NCBI RefSeq assembly: GCF_947507565.1
Contig: NC_089175.1
Location: 6,499,733-6,563,732 of the forward strand
DNA: 64,000 bases
From: Oscarella lobularis
Lineage: Eukaryota > Porifera > Homoscleromorpha > Homosclerophorida > Oscarellidae
Reading direction: 5' to 3'
Below, in pieces: positions 53,801 through 63,343 of the stretch; position 1 is the first letter of the stretch; each line of letters begins with the position of its first letter. The position numbers were made by a program, and so were the translations under genes. The notes beneath the pieces were generated by a model that made no database searches, was not told the origin of the DNA, and saw nothing but the letters and a program-made list of their open reading frames with translations.

Positions 53801-54675
53801 AATCCGGAACTCTCTCGTCATCAGTGCGTCTTTCAAGTGCCAGATAAGGAAACACCTGCTGTGGAAGGTATGCAACTATATCTTTATAGCCACTTGATTT
53901 GTATGGTGTTTTTAGTTGAAATTGAATTGCTGTATCACAGCCGAGGTAATTGGATTGCTCTAACCATTGTTTACGTCAATGAAGATGACGTCGCAAAAGC
54001 AAATCCTTCCTTCTTACACTCAATTAGAGAGGAGCTGTATGAGCAAATGAGGAGTATATGCCAGCAGGGCATGGGAGGATTTAAGTATAGTATATGCTGT
54101 CAAATACGAGAAGCCGTACGCGCTGACGGACAATTTGATATTGATGTCAAAAGCCTCCCTGTTCTTGAGAATGAGAATTCTGAGTACTTGCCAAGAGATG
54201 CCAAGTTATACGACAAATTCGGGAAACGATTGCGAGTAAAATCAGATGACTTTCTCAAAATTGACTTTTGGTTTAGGTGCCAGTCAAGTGATGTTAAACC
54301 ATTGGCATCTCAAGGTAAGATATCGGGGGCGCGTTTGGCTTGATCACTGCATGTGATTCGTCTTTCTTACCAGTTTCACTTCCTCAGGCGATCAACAAGT
54401 GTCTCATTCGCGTTGTCGCAAGCCTAGTAGAATCCAAATGGCAAACATTTGCTGTTTTTCTGGAACGAAAAGCTGGTGCCTTACAGCTGTACAAAGAAAA
54501 ATTTGATGAGAGTTTTCTTCGGGCCGTCATGGTCATAGAGGATTGGATTGCAGAATGCGGTCAAAAGGCTACGGTTATTGCTCTCATTCGAGCTTGCGAA
54601 GAGTGCGGAATTCATAGAGATAACATTGAAGCGGCTTACAAAGAAAAGTCGTACAGTGTAAAAATCTATGAATAG
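50880..54675 (+). CDS. Ankyrin-Roc-COR-death-domain protein C
   Basis: Shortest paralog, about 1103 codons from exon 50880-50971 on, with the start upstream. Five ankyrin-type repeats: 51020-51109, three 99-bp exons forming a single module, and 51638-51733. The Roc-COR exon is 51833-53867, with GQDGAGKSYLVDSLL, WDLGGQEIYLATH, GSHRD and PLFWVYLEILLFRW. Exons 53916-54314 and 54374-54675 give the C-terminal ROCO region and a death domain (FLERKAGALQLYKEKFDESFL, WIAECGQKATVIALI). The final residues (SYSVKIYE) extend past the stop used by A and B. Intron 53868-53915 is 48 nt with no in-frame stop, so splicing and retention would both give full-length proteins. The candidate first ATG is at 50650. 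Confidence 0.87.
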
Positions 54676-55606
54676 AGTGAATCAATGGAATGTTTCACGT
54701 AATATGCGTAGTTAGATGGAGCATGAAGTGCCGTCGTCAGTGTCAGCAACAAACGACTTCGCTGCAACAAAGTTAGAGTGAACAGTTTCAAGCGACTATA
54801 CATAGCTTAGCCTAATAGGGTACTCACTATATATGCGTCCGTATCATGGCCCATCGCTTTTGGGGTGCTACGCATCTGTATCGGCTCTAATATTTTTATT
54901 ATTTTTAGGCAGTGTAACTGTTTGGTTGTGATTGCACAGGTTTGCACATGATTCTATTTTTTGATAGTCAGGTGACTTATTAACAACATGGCGTCGTCTG
55001 CTCCTTGGCGATCTGATCCGCGTTACTGGCAGACGATCTGCTGCGCGTAGCTCATCCTGTCAAAAGGAAAGAAAAATATTGCGTGGAAACACGGTAAATT
55101 GTGGCAATAGGTATCTATTAGCAGCTCCGTTTCGGAGCTTTCTCTGGTCTTCCTATCTTTCTCTAGTCTTCCAAGAAGGCTTGAAGCTCGCAAAGCCGCT
55201 CGCAGAGATGCGATATACACTCTCTTTCGACCGCTAGATGACTCAAACGACGACGAAAGCCACGCAACGGCCGATAGGGGCCCCCCACGTACCTAAAGAT
55301 CGTATTCAAACGTCGAAACTTCAGTTTGAAGCACGGAAATTTTGGCCATTGGGTAATTACTCTTTGAAGACGACGACGACCGGCAATTGCGTTCATGTTT
55401 ATGCAGAGTGCTTTGTCGTAGAGCACGGCAACAGGTGTTCACGGCATTTTCTTCAATCAAGGCCAAGCTACCTAGTCTGCTGAAGAGTAGTTTAAGCCTT
55501 CTCTTTTGTGCAGCGTCACATTTAGATACCGACTGACACACACGTAGACAATACAGACAGGCAGCTGTTATTGGAAACTGCGCTGTTTCGTGCGGTATTC
55601 ATGCCG
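54676..55606. repeat. Post-ROCO spacer of gene C and gap to CTHRC1-like 1
   Basis: 54690-55270 parallels the spacers after genes A and B (GTCAGGTGACTT, ACATGGCGTCG at 54985). From 55270 to 55606 I see no coding exon or repeat that I can name. Confidence 0.5.
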
Positions 55607-56500
55607 CTAAGATGGGTTCATGTCAGTTTGCGACGAAGGATATTCTTCAATCATTATACGAGATACAGCAGCCCATCCTGACGACATAGCTGCTGCTCCG
55701 TATCCTACACAGCTTCCAACGTGAACTGCTACCGTTATCGATCCCGAGGGAATGTTTTCACAAAAGCCTTCTATGTGGCGATGTCGATGAACATTAGAGC
55801 CGTTATCGTTATACACGATGCCGTCAATTGCCTTTGGTCCAGAACATTCGTTTCCGTTAAAAGTGAAGTACCAACGTCCGCAGCAATTTCTGCAATACGC
55901 TCTCAAAGTCGCAGCGTACGCTACTTTAAGAGCGGTAGACGTGTGACGTTTCTTGAAAACGCATTTCCAATTCAGGCAATTGGCGCACGTCAAGCGAAGT
56001 TGTTAGTGAATTACCTGCAGAAAACCCGCGTTTCTATTGTCTTGATCTTCCCAGGCGCATTGCTTCCAGTTGATAGCATGAATACTGCCGTTTTCTCCTT
56101 GAGCAGTTCCGTTAGCTCCCTTCTCGCCTTTCATTCCCTTCTGTCCAACTCCAGTTTGTCCTCGTTCTCCCAAACTTCCCTTGGGTCCTGTCTTTCCAGT
56201 GTTTCCTTTAGCACCTTTATCTCCTTGAGTGCCTTTTGCTCCGTCGCTTCCTTTTTGTCCTTGCAAACCGTCTCTTCCTGGCAATCCGCTATGCCCTGGA
56301 ATTCCGGGTACACCAGGAAGCCCGGAGCAGACACCGGTAGAACTCTCGAAAAAAAATTTATTATAACGTTCGATAATGAAATACAATCAGAAAAGCTACT
56401 CTACCGGTACCTGTTTAGGTTGAGGAGAATCTGCCTTGATTGCTCTGACACATAGAATCAGTGTAGCCATCAAGAAATGAAGAGATATTCTGGTTTTCAT
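55607..56500 (-). CDS. CTHRC1-like secreted collagen-triple-helix protein 1
   Basis: Three minus-strand exons give 254 residues: 56411-56500, 56015-56344 and 55607-55951, all joining in phase 0. Residues 1-25 are a signal peptide (MKTRISLHFLMATLILCVRA). A short collagen region follows ([19 protein letters not shown]). The rest is the C-terminal globular domain of CTHRC1 (collagen triple helix repeat-containing 1): [48 protein letters not shown], then EGFCENIP, VGSC and SSGWAAVSRIMIEEYP. Length and order match vertebrate CTHRC1 (about 240 residues), a secreted modulator of Wnt/PCP and matrix remodelling. A TATA box lies at 56545-56550. No gene symbol is given because orthology within the family is uncertain. 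Confidence 0.88.
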
Positions 56501-57124
56501 TGCTGTCTTTGGCCGTGGAATGTCTTTGCATCAAACTCAACCCGTTTATATTGATGGAATAGGAAGCGGTTACGATGTCAACTCCGTTTCTAAGTTCACC
56601 TAAATGATGACGCCTTTCCGTCGTTCTACATTTCATCCGCTTTCTAATGTAGTTAGGGGTAGGGGTATAAGCGCAAACCATATAAGGTAGTTTTAAGGCG
56701 TCCTGACTTCCCCCGTTCTGCTGTGGAGGATGCAATGAGCATGATCTTCCCTCGTGTACATTACATCATGCACAGCAGTTGACATGTGAACGTTAACGAG
56801 GATTTTGCTGCCATGGCAATAGGTCAGCAGAGCTCTCTATCTGACGACATCCAGGGTAATGACTTCTATTGCAAACATGATGTAGCATAAATAAATTATT
56901 GGTATTTGCACTGTTTGACTCACGTCTTTTTTTTCTTAGAAAGTGCTTTCATGCTCTACTAACACGCCAGTCAGGAACTCTCCAGAGTTGCACACAGTCA
57001 TGAAGCTGCGGCGAGGTTACTTTATAACTAGTATTTATTTATCCATTCATTCCGGAAGTTATCTTATCTTTTTTTCCATGTCTGGCAAGCACAGTCACAG
57101 AAACGTTAGTCTCTTTCATGCGAT
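56501..57124. other. CTHRC1-like 1 promoter and repeated flank
   Basis: The first ~250 bp upstream of CTHRC1-like 1 are conserved upstream of CTHRC1-like 2 (58325-58620), including TATA (56545) and CCTAAATGATGACGCC (about 56600). From about 56910 to 57124 lies the FReD 3' flank repeat. No other gene is seen. Confidence 0.5.
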
Positions 57125-57452
57125 TCATTCTTTGTTTCTAAATTTCATTTCAGAAAACGCCAAGGATGACTGTCCTTTCCATGTGTACCAATGAATGCGA
57201 TTTTGCCCGCTGCCACTCAGATACAAACCATTCAGGAAGGTGCGATGGCAATCGTTAAACCACCAACCACCTCTAAGATTACCAGCACAGTGACCACCAC
57301 TCCAATTATCATTGTCTTGATCTTTTGTTGAAAACTTCATTCCATTCACGTTGAAATTTGCAATTCCAGACGCTGCAATTGCATCACCTGCTGTGCCACT
57401 GTACCCACTAACGGCTAGCCTGTACTTGGAATTGGAGTCTCCCACATTAAAG
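57125..57452 (-). pseudogene. Truncated fibrinogen-like domain
   Basis: Only the last ~106 residues of a fibrinogen-like domain remain: GDSNSKYRLAVSGYSGTAGDA, MKFSTKDQDND, GGWWFNDCHRTFLNG, FSEMKFRNKE-stop. The frame is open but lacks the front half, collagen and signal peptide. Its upstream end abuts the stop codon of CTHRC1-like 2 at 57453-57455. That abrupt joint suggests a deletion that removed the rest of a fourth FReD gene. Confidence 0.85.
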
Positions 57453-58324
57453 CTAAGGTGGGTTCATATCAGTTTGCGACGGAGGATATTCTTCAATCAT
57501 TATACGAGATACAGCAGCCCATCCTGACGACATAGCTGCTGTTCCGTATCCGACACATCTTCCAACGTGAACGGCTACCGTTATCGATCCCGAGGGAATG
57601 TTTTCACAAAAGCCTTCTATGTGGCATGTCGATGAACATTAGAGCCGTTATCGTTATACACGATGCCGTCAATTGCCTTTGGTCCCGAACATTCAAGTCC
57701 GTTAAAAGTGATGTACCAACGTCCACAGCAACCACTGCAATGCGTTCTCAAAGTCGCAGCGTACGCTACTTTAAGAGCGGTGGACATGTGGCGTTTCTTG
57801 AAAACGCATTTCTAATTCATGCAATTGACGCACGCCAAACGAAGTGGTTAACGAATTACCTGCAGAGTACCCGTATTTCTTCTGTCCTGGCCTTCGCAGG
57901 CGCATTGCTTCCAGTTGATAGCATGAATACTACCACTTTCTCCTTGAACAGTTCCGTTACCAGTAGCTCCCTTCTCGCCTTTCATTCCCTTCTGTCCGAC
58001 TCCAGTTGGTCCTCGTTCTCCCAAACTTCCAGTGTTTCCTTTATCTCCTTGAGTGCCTTTTTCCCCGTCGCTTCCTTTTTGTCCTGGCAAACCGTCTCTT
58101 CCTGGCAATCCGTTATGCCCCGGAATTCCGGGTACCCCCGGAAGTCCGGAACAGACACCGGTAGAACTCTCAAGAAAGAATTTGTTATTACGTTCGATAA
58201 TGAAATAAAATCAGAAAAGCTACTCTACCGGTACCTGTTCTGGTTGAGGAGAATCTGCCTTGATTGCTCTGACACGTAGAATCAGTGTTGCCATCAAGAA
58301 ATGAAGAGATATTCCGGTTTTCAT
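57453..58324 (-). pseudogene. CTHRC1-like 2, frameshifted in last exon
   Basis: Exons 58235-58324 (signal peptide, MKTGISLHFLMATLILRVRA), 57860-58168 (collagen, [19 protein letters not shown]) and 57453-57796 parallel CTHRC1-like 1 closely. The last exon is 344 nt where the paralog has 345. One base is missing in the stretch encoding VHRHRHIEG (near 57630), which brings a stop at 57617-57619 and removes about 55 residues, including GFCENIP and SSGWAAVSRI. Either the gene is recently inactivated, or it makes a shortened protein, or the assembly has a one-base error. The TATA box (58369-58376) is intact. Confidence 0.75.
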
Positions 58325-59296
58325 CGCTGTCTTTCGCCTTAGACCGTCTCTGCATCAAACTCAACCCGTTTATATAGATGGAATAGGAAGCGGTTGTGAT
58401 GTCAACTCCGTTTCTAAGTTCACCTAAATGATGACGCCTTTCCGTCTTTCTACATTTCATTCGCTTTCTAATGTAGTTAGCGGTATAAGCGCAAACCATA
58501 TGAGGTAGTTTTAAGGCGTCCTGACCTCCCCCGTTCTGCTGTGGAGGATGCAATGAGCATGATCTTCCCTCGTGTACATTACATCATGCACAGCAGTTGA
58601 CACGTGAACATTAACGAGGATTTTCCTGCCATGGCGATAGGTTAGCAGAGCTCATCTAGGGTAATGACTTCTATTTCAAACATGATGTAGCACAAAGCAA
58701 TGAAGGCGGATTACTATGATGATTTGATGGTACATGTTTTGTAGCCGAGCTCCGTTGCCATGGCAACAGGTGTGCACGACGTTTTCTCCAAGTCTTTTGC
58801 AATGTCATTGCGTTGATTGAGACGTCGATGACGAACTTTCGCCTGACGAGCTCCGGCTTTCTATCAAACGGCAACTCAAGTAAATTTGCAGCAGTGTAGG
58901 TAAGGTGTCATTCCTCTCATTATTTTTATAAGAAGCTTTTTAGCTTTCAGATGCAGTTGATAGTAAGCCATGAGGCGTTCTATTCCGGTTTGATTTCCGT
59001 TTTTCAGTGTACCAAGCAATATTATGATATTGGTATTTAAAAACTGATTGACTCACGTCTTTCCTTAGCAAGTACTTATAGACTCTACAAACAGGCCAGT
59101 CACAAACTCGCCAGAGTTGGACACAGTCATGAAGGTACTTAGTTACTTTTCTATTAGTACGTACTTGTTTATCTGGGAATTTCTATGTCATCTTTTTTCT
59201 GGTCGGCTAGCTGCAGTTGATTTCACGTCATTGTACATTTATTCACATCGAAACTCACACGAACAGGCACAAAAGCGTTAGTCTTTTGCGAGCTTT
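58325..59296. other. CTHRC1-like 2 upstream region and FReD 3' flank
   Basis: 58325-58620 copies the upstream region of CTHRC1-like 1. 58620-58990 shows nothing I can support. 58990-59296 is a copy of the FReD 3' flank repeat. Confidence 0.45.
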
Positions 59297-60584
59297 TTAG
59301 GCTTTCTTTCTAAATTTCATTTCAGAAAATGTCAAGGATGACCGTCCTCTCCATGTGTACCAATGGATGTAATTTGAGCTACTACCACTCTGATACAATC
59401 CATTGAGAAAGGTACGATGACAACTGTTAAACCACCAACCGCCTTTCCAGCGGGAGGCGCAGTGAGAACTAGACTTGTCATTGTCTTGATCTTTTGTTGA
59501 AAACTTCATACCATGCACATTTTCAATTGAATTTCCGGACGCTGCCATAGCATCACCTGCTGTGCCGCTGTATCCACTGAAGCTTAGCCTGTACTTGGAG
59601 CTAGAATCTGCTACGTCAAAGCCACTGTACTTTGCGTAAGCACTATTTCCCGAGTAATCTTTCATATCAATTCTTAATACGTTTTCTCCATTCAGCTGCA
59701 AGAGCTGGTGAAGAAGAGCTAAGCCAAGCCAATAGTCACCATCAATATTGCCAAATCCTCTTTCGTAATCCTGCCATCCACGATTAAAATCGACTGATCC
59801 ATCTTTTCGTCTTTGAAAGACTGTCCATCCTCCGCCGTCGGTCTCCATGTCACAGTATACAGGAATGAAGCCAATTCCCGCCAACACAGTTAGGAAACTT
59901 CCACTTGAAAGATGAGGAGATCGTTTATGTAGACAAGAGCAATCACAGAATTGCGAGCTCCATACCTCCAAAATGTTCAAGTTGCTTTTGCAGTTGTTCA
60001 ATTGGCATGACGCCTGGAAGACCTTGTATGCCTCGTTCACCTTTCTGCCAAAAAATCATGTTTTATCATCTGTTCAGTTCTGGAACAGCACCTGTCCTTT
60101 GTGACCATGCTGCCCAATGTGTCCTTTATCGCCCTTGGGTCCGGAGGGTCCCGTCTTTCCCTGTTTGAAGTAATCAATTAAGTTCTTCGACTTGGGTATT
60201 TCTTTTTTATTCTACTGCTACCTGTACACCGATATTTCCTCTCTCTCCTTTAAATCCTTGTGGTCCCATAAGCCCTCTCTCTCCAGTAGGACCCTATAAC
60301 GAATTGACGCACTCCTTATCATAACGACTAAGTACCGCTCTTCCAACTGGACCAGGCGGTCCCCGTGATCCAATAGCGCCAGGCAAGCCCTGCGGTCCAA
60401 CAGGTCCGGGCAGTCCCTGAGGTCCAACAATGTGTTCATGGTCACACGCAGTAGACGATGTCTGCGGCGAAAATATATAGGCCTCGCAATCAAAAAGAAT
60501 TATATTGTTTTTTTCCTGAGAAGAAGCGTTTGTCACAACGTAGCCAAGTAGGCAGAAGAGCAGCGGCGTTCTCATTGTTTTCAT
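59297..60584 (-). CDS. Ficolin-like collagen-fibrinogen protein 2 (frame problem at neck)
   Basis: Signal peptide MKTMRTPLLFCLLGYVVTNA from 60584, collagen Gly-X-Y exons, a neck (MPIEQLQKQLEHFG) and a fibrinogen-like domain ending at 59297 (VYCDMETDGGGWTVFQRRKDG, KDQDND, GGWWFNSCH). There are two oddities. First, where the paralogs have a GC-AG intron after the signal peptide, this gene has CAG/GAAAAA and an open 54-nt stretch (60462-60515) that adds 18 residues. Second, the intron between neck and head has shrunk to a few bases. The collagen frame reads into a TGA there, while the fibrinogen frame stays open from 60040. Unless spliced in an unexpected way, the collagen and head are out of frame. 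TATA at 60636-60644. Confidence 0.75.
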
Positions 60585-60635
60585 CTAAGAACCCTGAGTG
60601 GTTTGAATGAAAGTCTTAATTCTTCTGCCTGTGTG

Positions 60636-60985
60636 CTTTTATAGATGCATTTTATGTACGGAAGACGCGGAATGACGTCAGATCCGCGTTCTTTACATTT
60701 CAAAATTTCCATAAAAGGACTTGTTCACGTTCGGGGGTAGATCGAGTTGCGCTTGCGCAAGACTCTTTTTCGACGTCACCATTTTCTCCTAGGAGAACGC
60801 CTGCGACCAGACGCTTTTTCGTCTCGTCAGCTGCAGAATTTCTGAACTGCTGCGTCTTTCCGACTTCATTCTACCAGCTTTTCGCCTCGAAACATCGTCA
60901 AATCGCGAAAATACACTCTAATTCTTCCCGACTTCACCTATTTTCGAAACGACTTGGTCCGCGGTAGGAAAATCGAACGCAAAAA
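60636..60985. promoter_or_regulatory. Bidirectional promoter between FReD gene 2 and a small plus-strand gene
   Basis: Minus-strand TATA (CTATAAAAG, 60636-60644) serves FReD gene 2. A GACGTCA site (60675), the NRF1-like TTGCGCTTGCGCAAG (about 60747) and a second GACGTCA (60772) lie between it and the plus-strand ATG at 60986. The whole block is repeated upstream of FReD genes 1 and 3. Confidence 0.55.
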
Positions 60986-61293
60986 ATGACTGTAACGGAG
61001 TTCGTTCCCTCAGGAAACCAAGACCTTCGCAAGAAATCACACTGGGCTTTGGAAGAAATCGTGCACAAGTACGTCCTGTATCTAAATCGGTAAGAATTCC
61101 GAGGATCCTTATTAGGTAATTAATTATTTAATTCGTTTATCGATGTCTTTAGTTTTCTTCATGAGTTTGGAGAGAGCGTCTTCATTCAACAGAAGCCGCA
61201 CGTCTCTTCTTATGTCAGTATTGAAGGTATAAGTCACTTATTCAGTATTTATATTTATCCTGTACGTCATGTTCTTCTTCAGGTCGGCTGTGA
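60986..61293 (+). CDS. Small divergent gene, 62-residue hypothetical protein
   Basis: Three exons with good signals (60986-61089 /GTAAGA; CTTTAG/ 61153-61226 /GTATAA; TTCTTCAG/ 61283-61293) join in frame to 62 codons plus stop. The product begins MTVTEFVPSGNQDLRKKSHW and continues EEIVHKYVLYLNR, then FLHEFGESVFIQQ. No domain is recognised; it is probably helical and cytosolic (no signal peptide). Exon 1 is also present at 63757 upstream of FReD gene 3 (MTVTEFVPSGNQDLRKKS, then diverging) and broken at about 40900. Exon-2-like sequences occur at 38705 and 61572. Its consistent divergent position suggests co-expression with the lectin genes, which is inference. Confidence 0.5.
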
Positions 61294-61951
61294 GGATTTG
61301 ACGTCAGATTAGGAAGTCGAAATAGAAAGACGCTAACGACTGAAATTGGGTTGTTTCGCTTAGAAACTGCGAGACTGAGTGGAAGAATCTAGCCATCATC
61401 GCCTTTGAAATATTCGGACGCTTTTCCAGGCTTCAGAAATCGTGCAAAAAATACTTTGTCTTTCTGAATATGTAAAAAATGTAACTCGATCTCAAACAAG
61501 AACCCTGATTTATTTTATTATTTAATCAATTATTTAATTAATTCATGCTGTGTATGTATGCTGTTTTCTAGATCTTTTGATGGCGTATTCCTTCGACAGA
61601 CGCTAACAAACTTATTTGATATTGAGAGTTTTATCAAGCTGTTTGCCAGTATACCACGTAATATTATATTGGTATTTACACTATTTGACTCACGTCTTTT
61701 TTTCTTAGAAAGTGCTTTTATGCTCTACTAACACGCCAGTCAGGAACTCGCCAGAGTTGCACACAGTCATGAATTGCGGCGGAGTTACTTTATAACTAGT
61801 ATTTATTTATCTATTCATTCCGGAAGTTATGTCATCTTTTTTTCAGGTATTCTAACCGCAACTGATTTTATTTCAGTGTACGTTTGTTTATATCTAAACT
61901 CACACAAACAGGCAAGCACAGCGACAGAAACGTTAGTCTCTTCCATGCGAT
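61294..61951. other. Intergenic region with FReD 3' flank repeat
   Basis: No gene is seen from 61294 to 61560. 61560-61951 is a copy of the flank repeat described at 38681, including an exon-2-like sequence of the small gene after TTTTCTAG (61571). Confidence 0.5.
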
Positions 61952-63343
61952 TCATTCTTTTTTTCTAAATTTCATTTCAGAAAATGCCAAGGATGACCAT
62001 CCTTTCCATGTTTTCCAATGAATGCGATTTTGCCCGCTGCCACTCAGATACAAACCATTCAGGAAGCAGTGATTACAGCCGTTAAACCACCAACCACCTT
62101 TAAGAATACCAGCACAGGTATCGCTCCTCCACTTATCATTGTCTTTATCTTTTGTTGAAAACTTCATTCCATTCGCGTTTTCATATGGATCACCAGACGC
62201 TGCAATTGCATCACCTGCTGTGCCACTGTACCCACTAACGTTTAGCGTGTACTTGGATCTGGAGTCTCCCACATTAAAGCTACTGTACTTGGCGTACGCA
62301 CTGTTTCCTGAATAATCTTTCAAATCAATTCTTAATTCATTTGCCTCATTCAGCTGCAACAGCTGGTGAAGAGAAGCTAAGCCAAGCCAGTAGTTACCGC
62401 TAAGATTGCCAAATCCTCTTTCGTAGTCATTCCATTCACGATTAAAATCAACTGATCCATCCTTTCGTCTTTGAAAGACTGTCCATCCTCCGCCGTCAGT
62501 CTCCATGTCACAGTAGACAGGAATGAAGCCTATTCCTACGACAGCAATTGTGAAACTGTCACTTGAAAGATGAGGAGATCGTTTATGCAGACAAGAGCAA
62601 TCGCAGCCTTGCGAACGAGCAATTACTAAACATATTCATCTTGTAGAACTTAGTAGTCAATGGCTCAAAACCTTACTTCCTAGATCTTCAAGTTGCTTTT
62701 GCAATAATTCGATTGGCATGACGCCAGGACGACCTTGAATGCCTTGTTCACCTTTCTACCACAGAACGAATTCTCCAAATGATCTATTTTGGTGATGTAA
62801 CAGCACCTGTCCTTTGTGACCATGCTGCCCAATTGCTCCTTTAACTCCTTTTGGTCCCGCGGGTCCCGTGATGCCAGAAAAACCTCGATTTCCCTTGTCT
62901 CCTTTTGAGCCAGCCTTTCCAATCTTTCCCTTTTAAAATAACAATTTGGGTCATCTGATAATTTTTTCTCATTGTACTGCTACCTGTGCACCGGTGTTTC
63001 CTCTGTCTCCTTTATCACCTTTAAGTCCTCTTGGTCCCAATAGCCCTCTCTCTCCAATAGGACCCTACCATTATGTCGTACCTGCACCTTCATTACACTC
63101 ACTACATACCGCTGTTCCAACTGGACCAGGCGGTCCACGTGATCCGATAGTGCCAGGTAAACCTTGTGGTCCTACAGGGCCTGGCAATCCCTGAGGTCCA
63201 GCAATGTGTTTGTGATCACACGCTGTCGACAATGTCTGCGCCGGAATTAGATAAGTTTCTTAAGCCAAAATATTAATGCTTGCCTGAGAAGACGCGTTTG
63301 TCACAACGTAGCCAAGTAGGCAGAAGAGCAGCAACGTTCTCAT
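61952..63343 (-). CDS. Ficolin-like collagen-fibrinogen protein 3
   Basis: Minus-strand exons encode a signal peptide from 63343 (MRTLLLFCLLGYVVTNA; the upstream ATG used in the paralogs is TTG here), four collagen blocks between about 63235 and 62750, a neck MPIELLQKQLEDLG, and a fibrinogen-like domain ending at 61952 (METDGGGWTVFQRRKDG, YERGFGNLSGNYWLGL, GGWWFNGCN). Intron 1 (63236-63283, 48 nt) starts with GC (CAG/GCAAGC). The neck-head intron joins in phase (…GGAA/GTAAGG to TTTAG/TAATTGC). The usual CH pair after GGWWxxx is CN here and an additional Cys follows, so the binding pocket may differ. TATA at 63392-63400. Confidence 0.87.

Noticed and set aside
55721-56455. Long plus-strand frame (244 codons) over CTHRC1-like 1, and a similar one at 57626-58279
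   Set aside because: They are antisense shadows of collagen Gly-X-Y repeats, with runs of Ser/Phe; the minus-strand exons explain the region fully.
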